A stretch of DNA of 28,100 bases from Candidatus Saccharimonadota bacterium (GTDB lineage Bacteria > Patescibacteriota > Saccharimonadia > Saccharimonadales > Saccharimonadaceae). The notes under the pieces were generated by a model. That model was not told the origin of the DNA, searched no databases, and saw nothing but the letters and a program-made list of their open reading frames with translations. The position numbers and the translations under genes were made by a program. Location: contig JAFOHW010000004.1 in the NCBI GenBank assembly GCA_017421685.1, positions 1 to 28,100 on the forward strand, written 5' to 3'. Of the stretch, positions 1-8,013 are shown piece by piece. The stretch's first letter is position 1, and every line of letters starts with the position of its first letter.

Positions 1-831
1 ACCAATGCGGCGCCTCCTACGATTGAAGACCTAGAATATATGCAGGAATTTGCTACTCTAAGCAGTGGAGATAGAACCTACATCTTAAATAGCATGACGA
101 CTGACGCTCAGTATCAACTAAAAGATTCCCGTGACGAGAAGACTTATTACGTCTCTAAGCTTCGTGACGGCAATGTCTGGATGACGCAGAACTTAGATCA
201 CGATATTGTTACTACCGCTAATTTCTATACGCCAGACAATACTGATATCCCGGCTAATTGGACGGCGAGTGCAGGAACGCTTTCGTCTGGGGCGAGTTGG
301 ACGGGCTCAGACACCACATTGGTTTCTCAAGATAGGGGGGATCTATATTGGAGCGGGGTCGTTGGCGATAATAATTTTGTTTCCTCCGGTGACCCTCACT
401 ATCATTTAGGAAATACTTATAATTGGACCGCCGCTGTAGCGATGAACGATTCTTCGAGTATTGGTTCAGATATTTTAGTTAATCAATCGATTTGTCCAGC
501 AGGGTGGAAATTACCACGGACCGTGATTGGTTTAACGACAGACGATAATGAAGTCTATGCTCTATGGACTCAATATGGTTATACTAAAGCTTCAGGATAT
601 GAAGGTGATTATTCCGGAAGCTTCAGTAACGCCTCTACTATATGGAATGCTCCGTTGTATTATACTCTTACTGATGGTTTTTCTGATGAATTTTGGTCGT
701 CTCAGACGTATGACGACGACGATTTTTATGAATCTTATTCCTTTTTCGTTGATGCCGATACCAATATATCCCATCATGCGGATTATCTCTCTCGTCAAGA
801 TCCCGAATCGATTCGTTGTTTAGTCAGATAA
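1..831 (+). CDS. FISUMP-type surface protein, 3' part
   Basis: The frame is open to the window edge, so the true start lies upstream; 276 codons are visible before the TAA. The protein has the hallmarks of the Fibrobacter succinogenes major paralogous (FISUMP) domain common in Saccharibacteria surface proteins: a DSRD..TYYVSKLRDGNVWMTQNLD segment near residue 45, NQSICPAGWKLPR near residue 170, a FWSSQ segment, and a terminal SIRC. It is rich in Ser, Thr, Asp, Tyr and Trp and low in Lys, as expected of a secreted domain. The signal peptide, if present, would be outside the window. The family is thought to be exported, but its binding partner is unknown. A fragment of a second copy lies just downstream (868-945). 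Family call is fairly sure; function is not. Confidence 0.8.
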   Translation, partial: TNAAPPTIEDLEYMQEFATLSSGDRTYILNSMTTDAQYQLKDSRDEKTYYVSKLRDGNVWMTQNLDHDIVTTANFYTPDNTDIPANWTASAGTLSSGASWTGSDTTLVSQDRGDLYWSGVVGDNNFVSSGDPHYHLGNTYNWTAAVAMNDSSSIGSDILVNQSICPAGWKLPRTVIGLTTDDNEVYALWTQYGYTKASGYEGDYSGSFSNASTIWNAPLYYTLTDGFSDEFWSSQTYDDDDFYESYSFFVDADTNISHHADYLSRQDPESIRCLVR

Positions 832-840
832 AGAAAATAT

Positions 841-951
841 ATGGAGTTATATTGAAGCGAAGATTGGATGGCACCGATCGTTTCGTCTCTTCCAGTCGTT
901 TTGGAACGTAACTACGACGTATCGATTCGTTGTGTCGTTAAATAACTCCAT
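841..951. repeat. 10-bp inverted repeat flanking the FISUMP remnant
   Basis: ATGGAGTTAT at 841-850 is the exact reverse complement of ATAACTCCAT at 942-951. The arms enclose the remnant frame. It could be a hairpin or the footprint of a rearrangement; ten bases can also arise by chance. Confidence 0.4.
868..945 (+). pseudogene. Remnant of a second FISUMP C-terminus
   Basis: A 25-codon frame ending in TAA reads ...ERNYDVSIRCVVK. It matches the end of the preceding gene (SIRCLVR) and the usual FISUMP ending. The 12 bases TCGATTCGTTGT are identical at both gene ends. The rest of the domain is missing, so this looks like the tail of a deleted tandem paralogue. It is too short to prove. Confidence 0.5.
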
Positions 952-985
952 CCATAGCTACCCTAGTAGTCTTTCTCACTCCCCC

Positions 986-3900
986 TTATTTCCTCTTAAC
1001 ACACTCTTCCCCGACCAATTCTTTTAACTTCGAAATGAGCTCATCTGTGATATCTACCTTAAATGGCATGCGTAAAGGTCGCTTTTCTTCATTATCCACT
1101 AAGACCAAGACGACTTCCTGCATACCGAGATATAAATCCGCTATCTTTCGGATTGAAGTCAGAACTTTAGTGTCGTCTGGATTTTTAATCAAAATATAAA
1201 GTCTTTCTTTTCGCGGATCTTTCGGAGGTTCTTTCAAAACTCGAGGCGTCTCTGTCACCGGAGTTTCGCTACGCGCTCCATTTTCCTTGTAGACTCGTTC
1301 TGCTGAAGATTTTCCATATCTTCTTTTTCCTGACGCCGGCGCTGAAACCGGGGAAGCTAATTTCGTCCCAGTTGATTTGTAGCCCTCCAGAATTTCATCT
1401 GAAATTAACTCAACTCCTTCTGCTAAGATTTTTACGTCCGACGTAATTCTCCCATCCTTGTCCTTTGCGTTTACTTTCCCCTTTACTCTTACGACATTGT
1501 CTACCTCTAATTTTCCACCACACTCGGCAAAAACACTTGGAAAAACGATAAATTCGGTCTCATTCGTTTTGTTCTCTATCTTTACAAATGCCATCTTGTC
1601 GCCTTTTTTGGTCAGAATCGTTCGTATATTCGTAATAATTCCCCCAATCGTGACGATCTTATTATCATTCTCTGCCGTGATTAAACTCATCGGATGGGTC
1701 TGTTCTTCAAAATATGTATCATATTTATCTAACGGATGGGCAGAAAGATAAAGCCCCATTAAATCTCGTTCCCAAAGCAGTTGCTCTTTTTCGGGGTGTT
1801 GAACTGGTGCCGGTTTTATTTCTACCTCTGGCACGACTCCTGCTTCCCCCATCATCCCGAATAAGTCAGTCTGTCCCGAGCCAACATCCTTTTGGATTTT
1901 TGCGCCATAGCCTTGAATAGATTCGAGATTAAACAACAAATCGCTTCGCGATGCTCCGAATCTGTCAAACGCCCCAGTTTTGATTGCCGATTCCCAAGAT
2001 TTTTTATTAAACTTTGTCGAGTCTACTCTTTTCGCAAAATCACAAATCGACTTAAACGGACCATTTTTGTCTCGTTCTGGGATTACTATATCCTCAACTA
2101 ATGATTTCCCCATGTTTTTGATTCCGGAAAGACCAAAACGAATCGTGTTTTCTCCCCCGACAATCCCAAAATCTCCATAACTTTGGTTAATGTCCGGACC
2201 GAGAACTTTTAATCCCATCCTCTTACATTCTGCAATTTCAATAGTAAGTCGATCTGTCCAGCGCATATCTGCCGTCATTAACGCAGCCATGAACGCGTCC
2301 GGAAAATGCGCTTTTAAGTATGCTGTCCAATAAGCAATCAATGCATAACACGCCGCATGGGACTTGTTGAAGCAGTAATTTGCAAAATCTAATAGTTGTG
2401 ACCAGAACGTCTCCGCAATTTCTTCTGTCGCTCCCCCTACCTCAATTGCTCCCTTGATAAAATCAGGTTTAACTTTTTTCATTAAATCAACCTTTTTCTT
2501 CCCCACTGCCTTACGCAAGGTGTCCGCCTGACCTCCGGTAAATCCACACCACTCCTTACTGATCTGCATGAACTGTTCTTGGTAAATCAGAATTCCGTAA
2601 GTATTTTTCAAAGAATTTTCGAGCCCAGGATGCAGATATGTAATAGGCTCTTCTCCGTGCTTTCTCTTAATGAATGAGTCAATAAACTGCATTGGCCCTG
2701 GACGATAAAGCGCGACCATCGCGATGATATCCTCAAAAGTCGACGCTTTCAGGTCTCTTAAATATCTTTTCATCCCCGCAGATTCAAGCTGGAATACCCC
2801 AGTTGTTTCTGCTCTCTGTAGTAACGCGTAGGTTTCTGGATCATCTAATGGTAATTCCGATAATTCTATGTCGGTATGGTAGACTTTACGAATCATCCTT
2901 AAAGCATTATTAATCACGGATAAATTAGAGAGCCCCAAAAAGTCCATTTTAAGTAGGCCTAGTTCTTCGACTTGTCCCATCGGAAATTGGGCCGCAATCG
3001 GACCTTTTGCTGAAACTTCCAGAGGTAAAAATTTAACCAAATCATCTGGCGCAATAATAACCCCACAGGCATGTACCCCATGGTTCCGAATTGTTCCTTC
3101 AAGTCTCGAAGCAAAATCAATTACTTCTTTAGCGGTTGGGTTTGTCTCGTATTCATTTTTTAAGTCTGGAACATCCTTTATCGCGTCGCTAAGGTGGACA
3201 TGACGCCCCATAACTGGGTCTGGGACCATTTTAGCTAATCTATCCGCTTCCGCATATGGAACTTCAAGAACCCTCGCTACATCTCTTACGGCGTTTTTTG
3301 CCATCATCTTACCAAAAGTTGCGATATTTGAGACTCTCTCTTCGCCATATTTTTGCGTACAATATTCGATAACTTCATCTCGTCTCGTGTCTTGGATATC
3401 TGTATCGATATCTGGCATTGAGATACGGTCTGGATTTAAAAATCTTTCGAAAAGTAAATCATATTTCAAAGGATCTAATTCCGTAATACGTAAAGCATAT
3501 GCTAGAATTGAGCCAGCCGCCGAGCCACGCCCGGGTCCATAAACAATTCTTTGTCCCTTCCCCCAGTTAATGAAGTCTTGGACAATTAAAAAGTATCCAT
3601 TATATCCCATTTTGTCGACGACCGATAATTCGTAGTCAATTCTCGGCAAAATTTTATGACTTTCATCTCTTTCCTTATCGACCTCCCCTAAAATTTCCCG
3701 ACATTTTTCAACGGATAAACTTTCAGTTTCTTCTAGTTTTTTGCCTCCATATCGATAAACTAAACCTTGGAAGACTAACTTATCAAGATAGGTTTTTTCG
3801 TCTTCTCCTTCCGGAACTGGAAATTTTGGAATCAAAATTCTCCCAAGCTGTAAATCCACATTGCACCGTTCCGCAATTCTCTTTGTATTCAAAACCGCTT

Positions 3901-4711
3901 CTGGGCAAGTATCTTGCCAATGCTCAATAATCTCCTCCGCGGGAATAACATGCAAATCGTAATCCTTTAGGGTCATTCGGTTTGTGTCAGACAAATTTGC
4001 AGCTGTCCCGATGCAGAGTAAAACCTCGTGCGCGTCCTGATCCTCATGCTTTAAATAATGGGCATCGCAGGTCACAACTAGTGGTAGCCCTAATTCTTCG
4101 GCATGTTTCATATGCCAATCATTGACCTTTTTCTGTTCCTCAGAATGCGTCGTAGATTTTGGGTGGCCATGATCCTGCATCTCGAGATAAAATCTATCTT
4201 TAAAAACGTTTCGATACCATTCAATTAATTCGAATGCTCGCTTATCGTCCCCCGCCCGAATCGCCTCGGAAATTTCCGAACCCATACATCCAGAGAGGCA
4301 AATGATTCCTTCGTTGTATTTTTCTAGCTCATCATGATCAGTTCGTGGCTTGTAATATTTCCCATGCTCTTCCGCATTGCTCATAATCCGACATAAATTC
4401 TCGAACCCTTTATTGTTCATTGCGATTAAAGTAATGTGGAACCGCTGTTTATCGTGCGCAGGGTCCTTGTCGGTCATTTTTCTTGCCGCAACATAAGCTT
4501 CTAGCCCCAACAAAGGCTTTATTCCGGCGCTATTGCATTCTTTATACAACTCGACAAGACCAGACATCGTCCCATGGTCCGTCACAGCGACCGCTTCCAT
4601 CCCCTGACCTTTTATGAATTCAACTAATTCGGGAATTTTCGTTAGCCCGTCAAGAAGTGAGTAGTGCGTGTGGTTGTGTAGGTGTACGAAATCACTGGGC
4701 TTTAGCTTCAT
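986..4711 (-). CDS. dnaE: DNA polymerase III subunit alpha (DnaE)
   Basis: Replicative C-family polymerase, 1241 aa, close to the usual DnaE1 length. The N-terminal PHP domain (about 1-280) keeps metal-ligand segments: HLHNH at 10-14, TDHG, GLEAY, QDHGHP and CDAHYL. An active, proofreading-type PHP is therefore plausible. The palm carries the GPGRGSAAGS loop, MPDIDTD with probable catalytic Asp436 and Asp438, and KMDFLGL with Asp590. An OB-fold segment (VTIGGIITNIRT...KMAFVKIEN) and a charged tail follow. There is no DEDD exonuclease insertion, so this is not PolC. The ATG overlaps the stop of the upstream small gene by 4 nt (ATGA) with only a weak Shine-Dalgarno, which points to translational coupling. 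It is the last gene of a three-gene minus-strand unit. No convincing terminator was seen between 832 and 985. Confidence 0.97.
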   Translation of the reverse strand: MKLKPSDFVHLHNHTHYSLLDGLTKIPELVEFIKGQGMEAVAVTDHGTMSGLVELYKECNSAGIKPLLGLEAYVAARKMTDKDPAHDKQRFHITLIAMNNKGFENLCRIMSNAEEHGKYYKPRTDHDELEKYNEGIICLSGCMGSEISEAIRAGDDKRAFELIEWYRNVFKDRFYLEMQDHGHPKSTTHSEEQKKVNDWHMKHAEELGLPLVVTCDAHYLKHEDQDAHEVLLCIGTAANLSDTNRMTLKDYDLHVIPAEEIIEHWQDTCPEAVLNTKRIAERCNVDLQLGRILIPKFPVPEGEDEKTYLDKLVFQGLVYRYGGKKLEETESLSVEKCREILGEVDKERDESHKILPRIDYELSVVDKMGYNGYFLIVQDFINWGKGQRIVYGPGRGSAAGSILAYALRITELDPLKYDLLFERFLNPDRISMPDIDTDIQDTRRDEVIEYCTQKYGEERVSNIATFGKMMAKNAVRDVARVLEVPYAEADRLAKMVPDPVMGRHVHLSDAIKDVPDLKNEYETNPTAKEVIDFASRLEGTIRNHGVHACGVIIAPDDLVKFLPLEVSAKGPIAAQFPMGQVEELGLLKMDFLGLSNLSVINNALRMIRKVYHTDIELSELPLDDPETYALLQRAETTGVFQLESAGMKRYLRDLKASTFEDIIAMVALYRPGPMQFIDSFIKRKHGEEPITYLHPGLENSLKNTYGILIYQEQFMQISKEWCGFTGGQADTLRKAVGKKKVDLMKKVKPDFIKGAIEVGGATEEIAETFWSQLLDFANYCFNKSHAACYALIAYWTAYLKAHFPDAFMAALMTADMRWTDRLTIEIAECKRMGLKVLGPDINQSYGDFGIVGGENTIRFGLSGIKNMGKSLVEDIVIPERDKNGPFKSICDFAKRVDSTKFNKKSWESAIKTGAFDRFGASRSDLLFNLESIQGYGAKIQKDVGSGQTDLFGMMGEAGVVPEVEIKPAPVQHPEKEQLLWERDLMGLYLSAHPLDKYDTYFEEQTHPMSLITAENDNKIVTIGGIITNIRTILTKKGDKMAFVKIENKTNETEFIVFPSVFAECGGKLEVDNVVRVKGKVNAKDKDGRITSDVKILAEGVELISDEILEGYKSTGTKLASPVSAPASGKRRYGKSSAERVYKENGARSETPVTETPRVLKEPPKDPRKERLYILIKNPDDTKVLTSIRKIADLYLGMQEVVLVLVDNEEKRPLRMPFKVDITDELISKLKELVGEECVKRK

Positions 4712-4959
4712 TTCTTTTCGCCAGTTTTCTTCGCTACTGTCTTTTTCTCAGTTTTTTTCTCTTTCTTATCTTTTTCGACTTCTTTTACGCAGGGACACTC
4801 TTTTGCGTCCTCATTCGCCTCATGGCCGTCAACATCTTCGCCGTCATCTTCATTTACTTTGATGAATTTTCCCGCGACTGCGCCAACAACCGCCCCAAGC
4901 AATGCTCCTAAAACAAACTTTCCTGCTCCGCTCTTATTTTTCGTCTCGTTTTCCGCCAT
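4708..4959 (-). CDS. Small YtxH-like membrane protein
   Basis: 83 aa. ATG at 4959 was chosen over an in-frame GTG at 4965 because AGGAG lies 5 nt before the ATG and would abut the GTG. A Gly/Ala-rich hydrophobic stretch (KFVLGALLGAVVGAVAGKFI) forms one membrane segment near the N-terminus. It is followed by an acidic linker with one CPC motif and a very Lys/Glu-rich tail. This resembles YtxH/glycine-zipper proteins, whose function is poorly known. It overlaps the 3' end of the upstream gene by 26 nt and dnaE by 4 nt, so the three are almost certainly co-translated. Confidence 0.75.
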   Translation of the reverse strand: MAENETKNKSGAGKFVLGALLGAVVGAVAGKFIKVNEDDGEDVDGHEANEDAKECPCVKEVEKDKKEKKTEKKTVAKKTGEKK

Positions 4960-5239
4960 TTTCACTCCTTTTCTCAGTTTTTTCCTTAAATCTTTCTTTG
5001 ATTTTAGGATTAATGTATTTATCTACAAACATCTCAACTGTCCCGCCAATCGAAGTCATTCCCTTAACATTTGAAACAATCCCATTAGTATTTTTTGCGA
5101 TATCCTGACCTTCTACGACAACTTTCTTAACTTCTTTACTTAAGTCTATTAGTCTAATAATTAAAATAATTCCGACAATCAGGAAAATAAAAAGCGTAAC
5201 TCCTAAAATTGCCACTAATATCCATTCAGTTGTGTTCAT
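4934..5239 (-). CDS. DUF948-like single-pass membrane protein
   Basis: 101 aa. One strong N-terminal membrane segment (residues about 6-30) is followed by an amphipathic, probably coiled-coil region (KEVKKVVVEGQDIAKN) and a basic C-terminus. The pattern is that of DUF948/YtxG-type proteins, often found beside YtxH-like genes, and such a gene follows here. AAGGAG lies 8 nt before the ATG. A -10 box overlaps the stop of the upstream galU. The biochemical role is unknown. Confidence 0.75.
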   Translation of the reverse strand: MNTTEWILVAILGVTLFIFLIVGIILIIRLIDLSKEVKKVVVEGQDIAKNTNGIVSNVKGMTSIGGTVEMFVDKYINPKIKERFKEKTEKRSENGGKRDEK

Positions 5240-5259
5240 GTAATTATCTCCTTAAACTA

Positions 5260-5268
5260 ATTATATCA
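5260..5268 (-). promoter_or_regulatory. Extended -10 promoter of the 5239-986 unit
   Basis: On the minus strand TGA-TATAAT is followed 20 nt later by the ATG, with AAGGAG between. The TGA is also the galU stop codon. No clear -35 box was found. Confidence 0.6.
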
Positions 5269-6141
5269 CTGATTGCTTGAATAGTCTTCGACGAATTTTT
5301 TTACATCTTCGGCGTAGTCGGTATGTGATAAAACGTACTCTAAGTGAGCTAGGAAATAGTTTTTCGGATCACCTGTCGTAATCCAGTTTCCTTCACTTTT
5401 TGCAACTAGAACATCGCCATGCTCGGCCAATTTTGTAATCGCATCAACCGTCCAAAGTTCATCATCAAGACCCGTGTTCGCCGGGATTAAATAATCAAAA
5501 ACTTCGGGCGTAAGTAAATATCGTCCATAAGAAGTCAAATTGCTCGGCGATAAATCTGGGGTTTTCGGCTTTTCGACAATATGGCTTAAGGTCCCGTTCT
5601 CTTTTAGAGCAATCATTCCGTATCTATGCCAATCTTTTTCTGGCATTTCCTGAGCCGCAATAACTGCTTTTGCGCCTTTATTATTCTCGAACGTCTCGAT
5701 CAAGACTTTTACGTCACCTTCTCCAAGAATTAAATCATCACTGTATAAGACTACAAACGCCTCATCATCCTTTACGAAGTCTTTCGCTGAAACAATTGGC
5801 GAACCGTTTCCATAAGGCAAAGTCGGATCCTGCTCAATTACTGTAATTTTTGGAAATTCTAGAACTTCCTGGACAGATTTAAATCGGTCAGATTTGCCTT
5901 GCTTCTCGAGTAAAGCCCTGACATTTTCAGCCGGATTATGAAAATAATCCTCATAAATTTCTTTAGATTTAGTATTAGGGGTCGCAACGATCACGATTTC
6001 TTCAATCCCCGCTCGTGCGCACTCTTCAACGCAGAGTTGCATTACTGGTTTTGCCCCAATTGGAATCATAGCCTTTGGGATAGTTTTCGTAATTGGAAGG
6101 TAGCGACTAGCAAACCCCGCATCAGTAATAATTGCTTTCAT
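5266..6141 (-). CDS. galU: UTP-glucose-1-phosphate uridylyltransferase family (GalU-like)
   Basis: 291 aa, the usual GalU length. The family makes UDP-glucose from UTP and glucose-1-phosphate for envelope glycans. The N-terminal nucleotide-binding region is recognisable (DAGFASRYLPITKTIPKAM), as are YSDDLILGEGD, HIVEKPK...PSNL, GRYLLTPEVFDYL and a DAI near the C-terminus. The usual GLGTRFLPATK appears as GFASRYLPITK, and the usual GHA segment as GNGSP, so substrate and nucleotide choice are uncertain. AAGGAGG lies 5 nt before the ATG, and TGTTATAAT lies 19 nt further upstream. It appears to have its own promoter and is not preceded by co-oriented overlap. Confidence 0.85.
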   Translation of the reverse strand: MKAIITDAGFASRYLPITKTIPKAMIPIGAKPVMQLCVEECARAGIEEIVIVATPNTKSKEIYEDYFHNPAENVRALLEKQGKSDRFKSVQEVLEFPKITVIEQDPTLPYGNGSPIVSAKDFVKDDEAFVVLYSDDLILGEGDVKVLIETFENNKGAKAVIAAQEMPEKDWHRYGMIALKENGTLSHIVEKPKTPDLSPSNLTSYGRYLLTPEVFDYLIPANTGLDDELWTVDAITKLAEHGDVLVAKSEGNWITTGDPKNYFLAHLEYVLSHTDYAEDVKKFVEDYSSNQ

Positions 6142-6160
6142 AAAGCCTCCTTAAGACGTA

Positions 6161-6169
6161 ATTATAACA
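6161..6169 (-). promoter_or_regulatory. Extended -10 promoter of galU
   Basis: TGT-TATAAT on the minus strand lies 19 nt before the ATG at 6141, leaving room for a short leader with AAGGAGG. No good -35 match was seen. Confidence 0.6.
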
Positions 6170-6185
6170 TAAAAACAACGAAAAG

Positions 6186-6791
6186 CTATTTTTTCTTCTT
6201 TGAGCGAACCGACTTATGAGATTGCTTTCTCGCGATTTTGTCTTCAATATTTTGAGAACGATTATGAACTCCATAAATTAAGCTAGTAATCCCGACTATA
6301 AGCATATATGCTCCGAAGAACCTAATAAAGGTCGTGATCTCGAAGTCCCCAGCATTTAAGATGACCGCACCAATGATACAGCCACAGATTCCAGCCAAGA
6401 TTCGGATAAACCGGTCAGTTGGATCAACGGTTGATAGGAATCCATGGAAAATATCTATAATCCCAGAGACGACCGTATAGACCGAAATAATGATAACACT
6501 AAGAGTTAAATCGTTTTTCGCGAAAAACAGTAGCCCTAAAGAAGCAACAACATCAATTAGTGCATCGATAATTGAATTAATCCAACCATGTTTCTTGGTC
6601 GAATTATAGAGCGCTCCTGCCGTATCGATAATCCCCATTAAAAGCAATAATACGCTAATAATCGTAATTATATTATCGACGTTTGCCATCCCTCTGAACA
6701 ATGTAAAACATCCGAAAAGAATCGCTAACGCTCCCCTTATAATGAACATTATCCAGTGTTTATCAATGAATCTTCGATTTATCTTTGCCAT
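6186..6791 (-). CDS. HdeD/DUF308-like membrane protein
   Basis: 201 aa from the ATG at 6791. A longer in-frame start at 6845 is rejected because it lies upstream of the likely promoter, and because AAAGGA sits just before 6791. Six hydrophobic segments alternate with short loops. Each pair has the HdeD pattern of a Gly/Arg-containing helix (IIRGALAILFG, FIRILAGICGCIIGAV). The tail is very basic (SHKSVRSKKKK). HdeD proteins are linked to acid resistance in E. coli, but the role here is unknown. It is alone between the envelope operon and galU. Confidence 0.8.
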   Translation of the reverse strand: MAKINRRFIDKHWIMFIIRGALAILFGCFTLFRGMANVDNIITIISVLLLLMGIIDTAGALYNSTKKHGWINSIIDALIDVVASLGLLFFAKNDLTLSVIIISVYTVVSGIIDIFHGFLSTVDPTDRFIRILAGICGCIIGAVILNAGDFEITTFIRFFGAYMLIVGITSLIYGVHNRSQNIEDKIARKQSHKSVRSKKKK

Positions 6792-6816
6792 AAAAAATCC
6801 TTTATTACTTATGCTT

Positions 6817-6845
6817 ATTGTATCACTTATTAACAAATAACGCAA
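6817..6845 (-). promoter_or_regulatory. Promoter of the HdeD-like gene
   Basis: TTGCGT, 17 nt, then TACAAT preceded by TGA on the minus strand. The predicted transcript start is about 19 nt before the ATG at 6791. Confidence 0.5.
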
Positions 6846-6873
6846 AAACTTTAATTTCTATATCTCATTTACG

Positions 6874-8013
6874 TTAAACATGGCGAACTTTTTTTCGCAC
6901 GGACTCTACTAACTTCGTCTTCTTGTACGCTAAAGGCTTTAAGATTAAATCATGCGCTGGAGTATATTTTAACTCTTCACATCCAAACGAACGTTTAAAT
7001 TCTGAAACCCCATAGAATCTATGCGAAGTTTCCTCTAGCCCAACAATCCCCCAAAGATTATATCGAAGGCAACCTCGCTTTCTAGCTTCTTTCATTGCCT
7101 CCATATGCAATAAAGGCGCAGCTGAATATCGAGTTCCGAGTTCTGACGAAACGCCATAATGATAGCTCGCTTCCGGACCATAAAAAATCATAAAATTCTG
7201 GGCCAAAGTTTCGCCATCTTTTTTAGCGGTGTAAATTAAAACCTCATCGTTTCCTCGAAACGCTTCAAATTGTTTTCGCAAAAACTCGCCAGAAAAAGCG
7301 ACATACTTTTGTCTCTCGGCGTGCAACTTCTCTAACCGACAAAATTCTTCTATCGCCTTGTCACTCGCCTCCGCCGTAATCTCGATCTCATTTTTCTCGG
7401 CTTTTCTCAATTTTCTTCTAAAACCTTGCGACGCCCCCGCTAAAATCTCTTCTTCGGACTTTTCTAAATTTAAAATTCCAGCATATTCTACCGATAAATA
7501 CATTGGTGCCCGTTTTAAGCCTTGCTCTTGCAGAATTTTCAAAATATTGTCCGACATTGGTTCTTGTGGTCTAACCCTGATAAAGACGCAGTCTTTCTCT
7601 CCACCTTGGGTCTTAATGTCGGAAAATATTGCCTGGACGACTTTACTATTCTTCCAATCCATGATTGGTCCTCCAGCAATCGCCAGATATGTTCCCCTTT
7701 TCGCAGTTTCAACAACTCCAGCGTACGCTCCGACGATCTTATTTTTATCGTCGACTAAAATCCTCCGAACAACCTCTTTCCCCCGGCTAATATGAAATTC
7801 GTAAAAATCCCACGATTGAAGAAAATTCGATTCAACGTGCGACTTAATAAATTCATCCCAAAGCTCGCGAGAAGAAGCATTATGTATAGAAAAACCAGAA
7901 ACAGCACAATTCGAGACTGTCCGCGACAACGGGAGTGGAGTTAGCGAGGAGCCCCGTAACGACGGGCGCGACGAAGCGTGTCGAGGATGTGCTGTTTTGG
8001 TTTTTCTTTTCAT
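6874..8013 (-). CDS. FemAB-like peptidyltransferase, copy 2, with in-frame palindromic insert
   Basis: 379 aa. FemAB/FemX enzymes use aminoacyl-tRNA to add residues to the peptide side chain of peptidoglycan precursors. Two GNAT-like halves are recognisable: NFLQSWDFYEFH, GGPIMDW, FIRVRPQEP in the first; FRRKLRKAEK, AAPLLHMEAMKEARKRG, YNLWGI and HRFYGVSEFKRSFG in the second. It is homologous to the gene immediately upstream, with which it shares these motifs and a 4-nt overlap. The start at 8013 is supported by AAGGAGG 5 nt before the ATG. Residues from about 3 to 41 (PRHASSRPSLRGSSLTPLPL and flanks) do not look like the family and are encoded by a palindromic repeat that also occurs in gatA. 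The fold should be intact since the insert precedes the first domain. Donor amino acid unknown. Confidence 0.85.
   Translation of the reverse strand: MKRKTKTAHPRHASSRPSLRGSSLTPLPLSRTVSNCAVSGFSIHNASSRELWDEFIKSHVESNFLQSWDFYEFHISRGKEVVRRILVDDKNKIVGAYAGVVETAKRGTYLAIAGGPIMDWKNSKVVQAIFSDIKTQGGEKDCVFIRVRPQEPMSDNILKILQEQGLKRAPMYLSVEYAGILNLEKSEEEILAGASQGFRRKLRKAEKNEIEITAEASDKAIEEFCRLEKLHAERQKYVAFSGEFLRKQFEAFRGNDEVLIYTAKKDGETLAQNFMIFYGPEASYHYGVSSELGTRYSAAPLLHMEAMKEARKRGCLRYNLWGIVGLEETSHRFYGVSEFKRSFGCEELKYTPAHDLILKPLAYKKTKLVESVRKKVRHV
7890..8005. repeat. GC-rich palindromic element, copy A (inside a FemAB-like gene)
   Basis: Outer arms at 7890-7908 and 7988-8005 are reverse complements apart from one indel (AAAAACCA..ACAGCACA against TGTGCTGT..TGGTTTTT). 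TCGA lies at the inner end of each arm (7911-7914, 7981-7984). The core from 7920 matches copy B in gatA: TCCGCGACAACGGGAG at the left, GAGCCCCGT and ACGACGGGCGCG at the right, with a few substitutions and one single-base indel between. The core has its own small hairpin (CCCGT-AACG-ACGGG). The element is much richer in G+C than its surroundings and keeps the reading frame. Confidence 0.9.

Noticed and set aside
1458..2180. Plus-strand open frames inside dnaE and similar frames opposite other genes
   Set aside because: They are antisense shadows of well-supported genes with no ribosome sites or family features.
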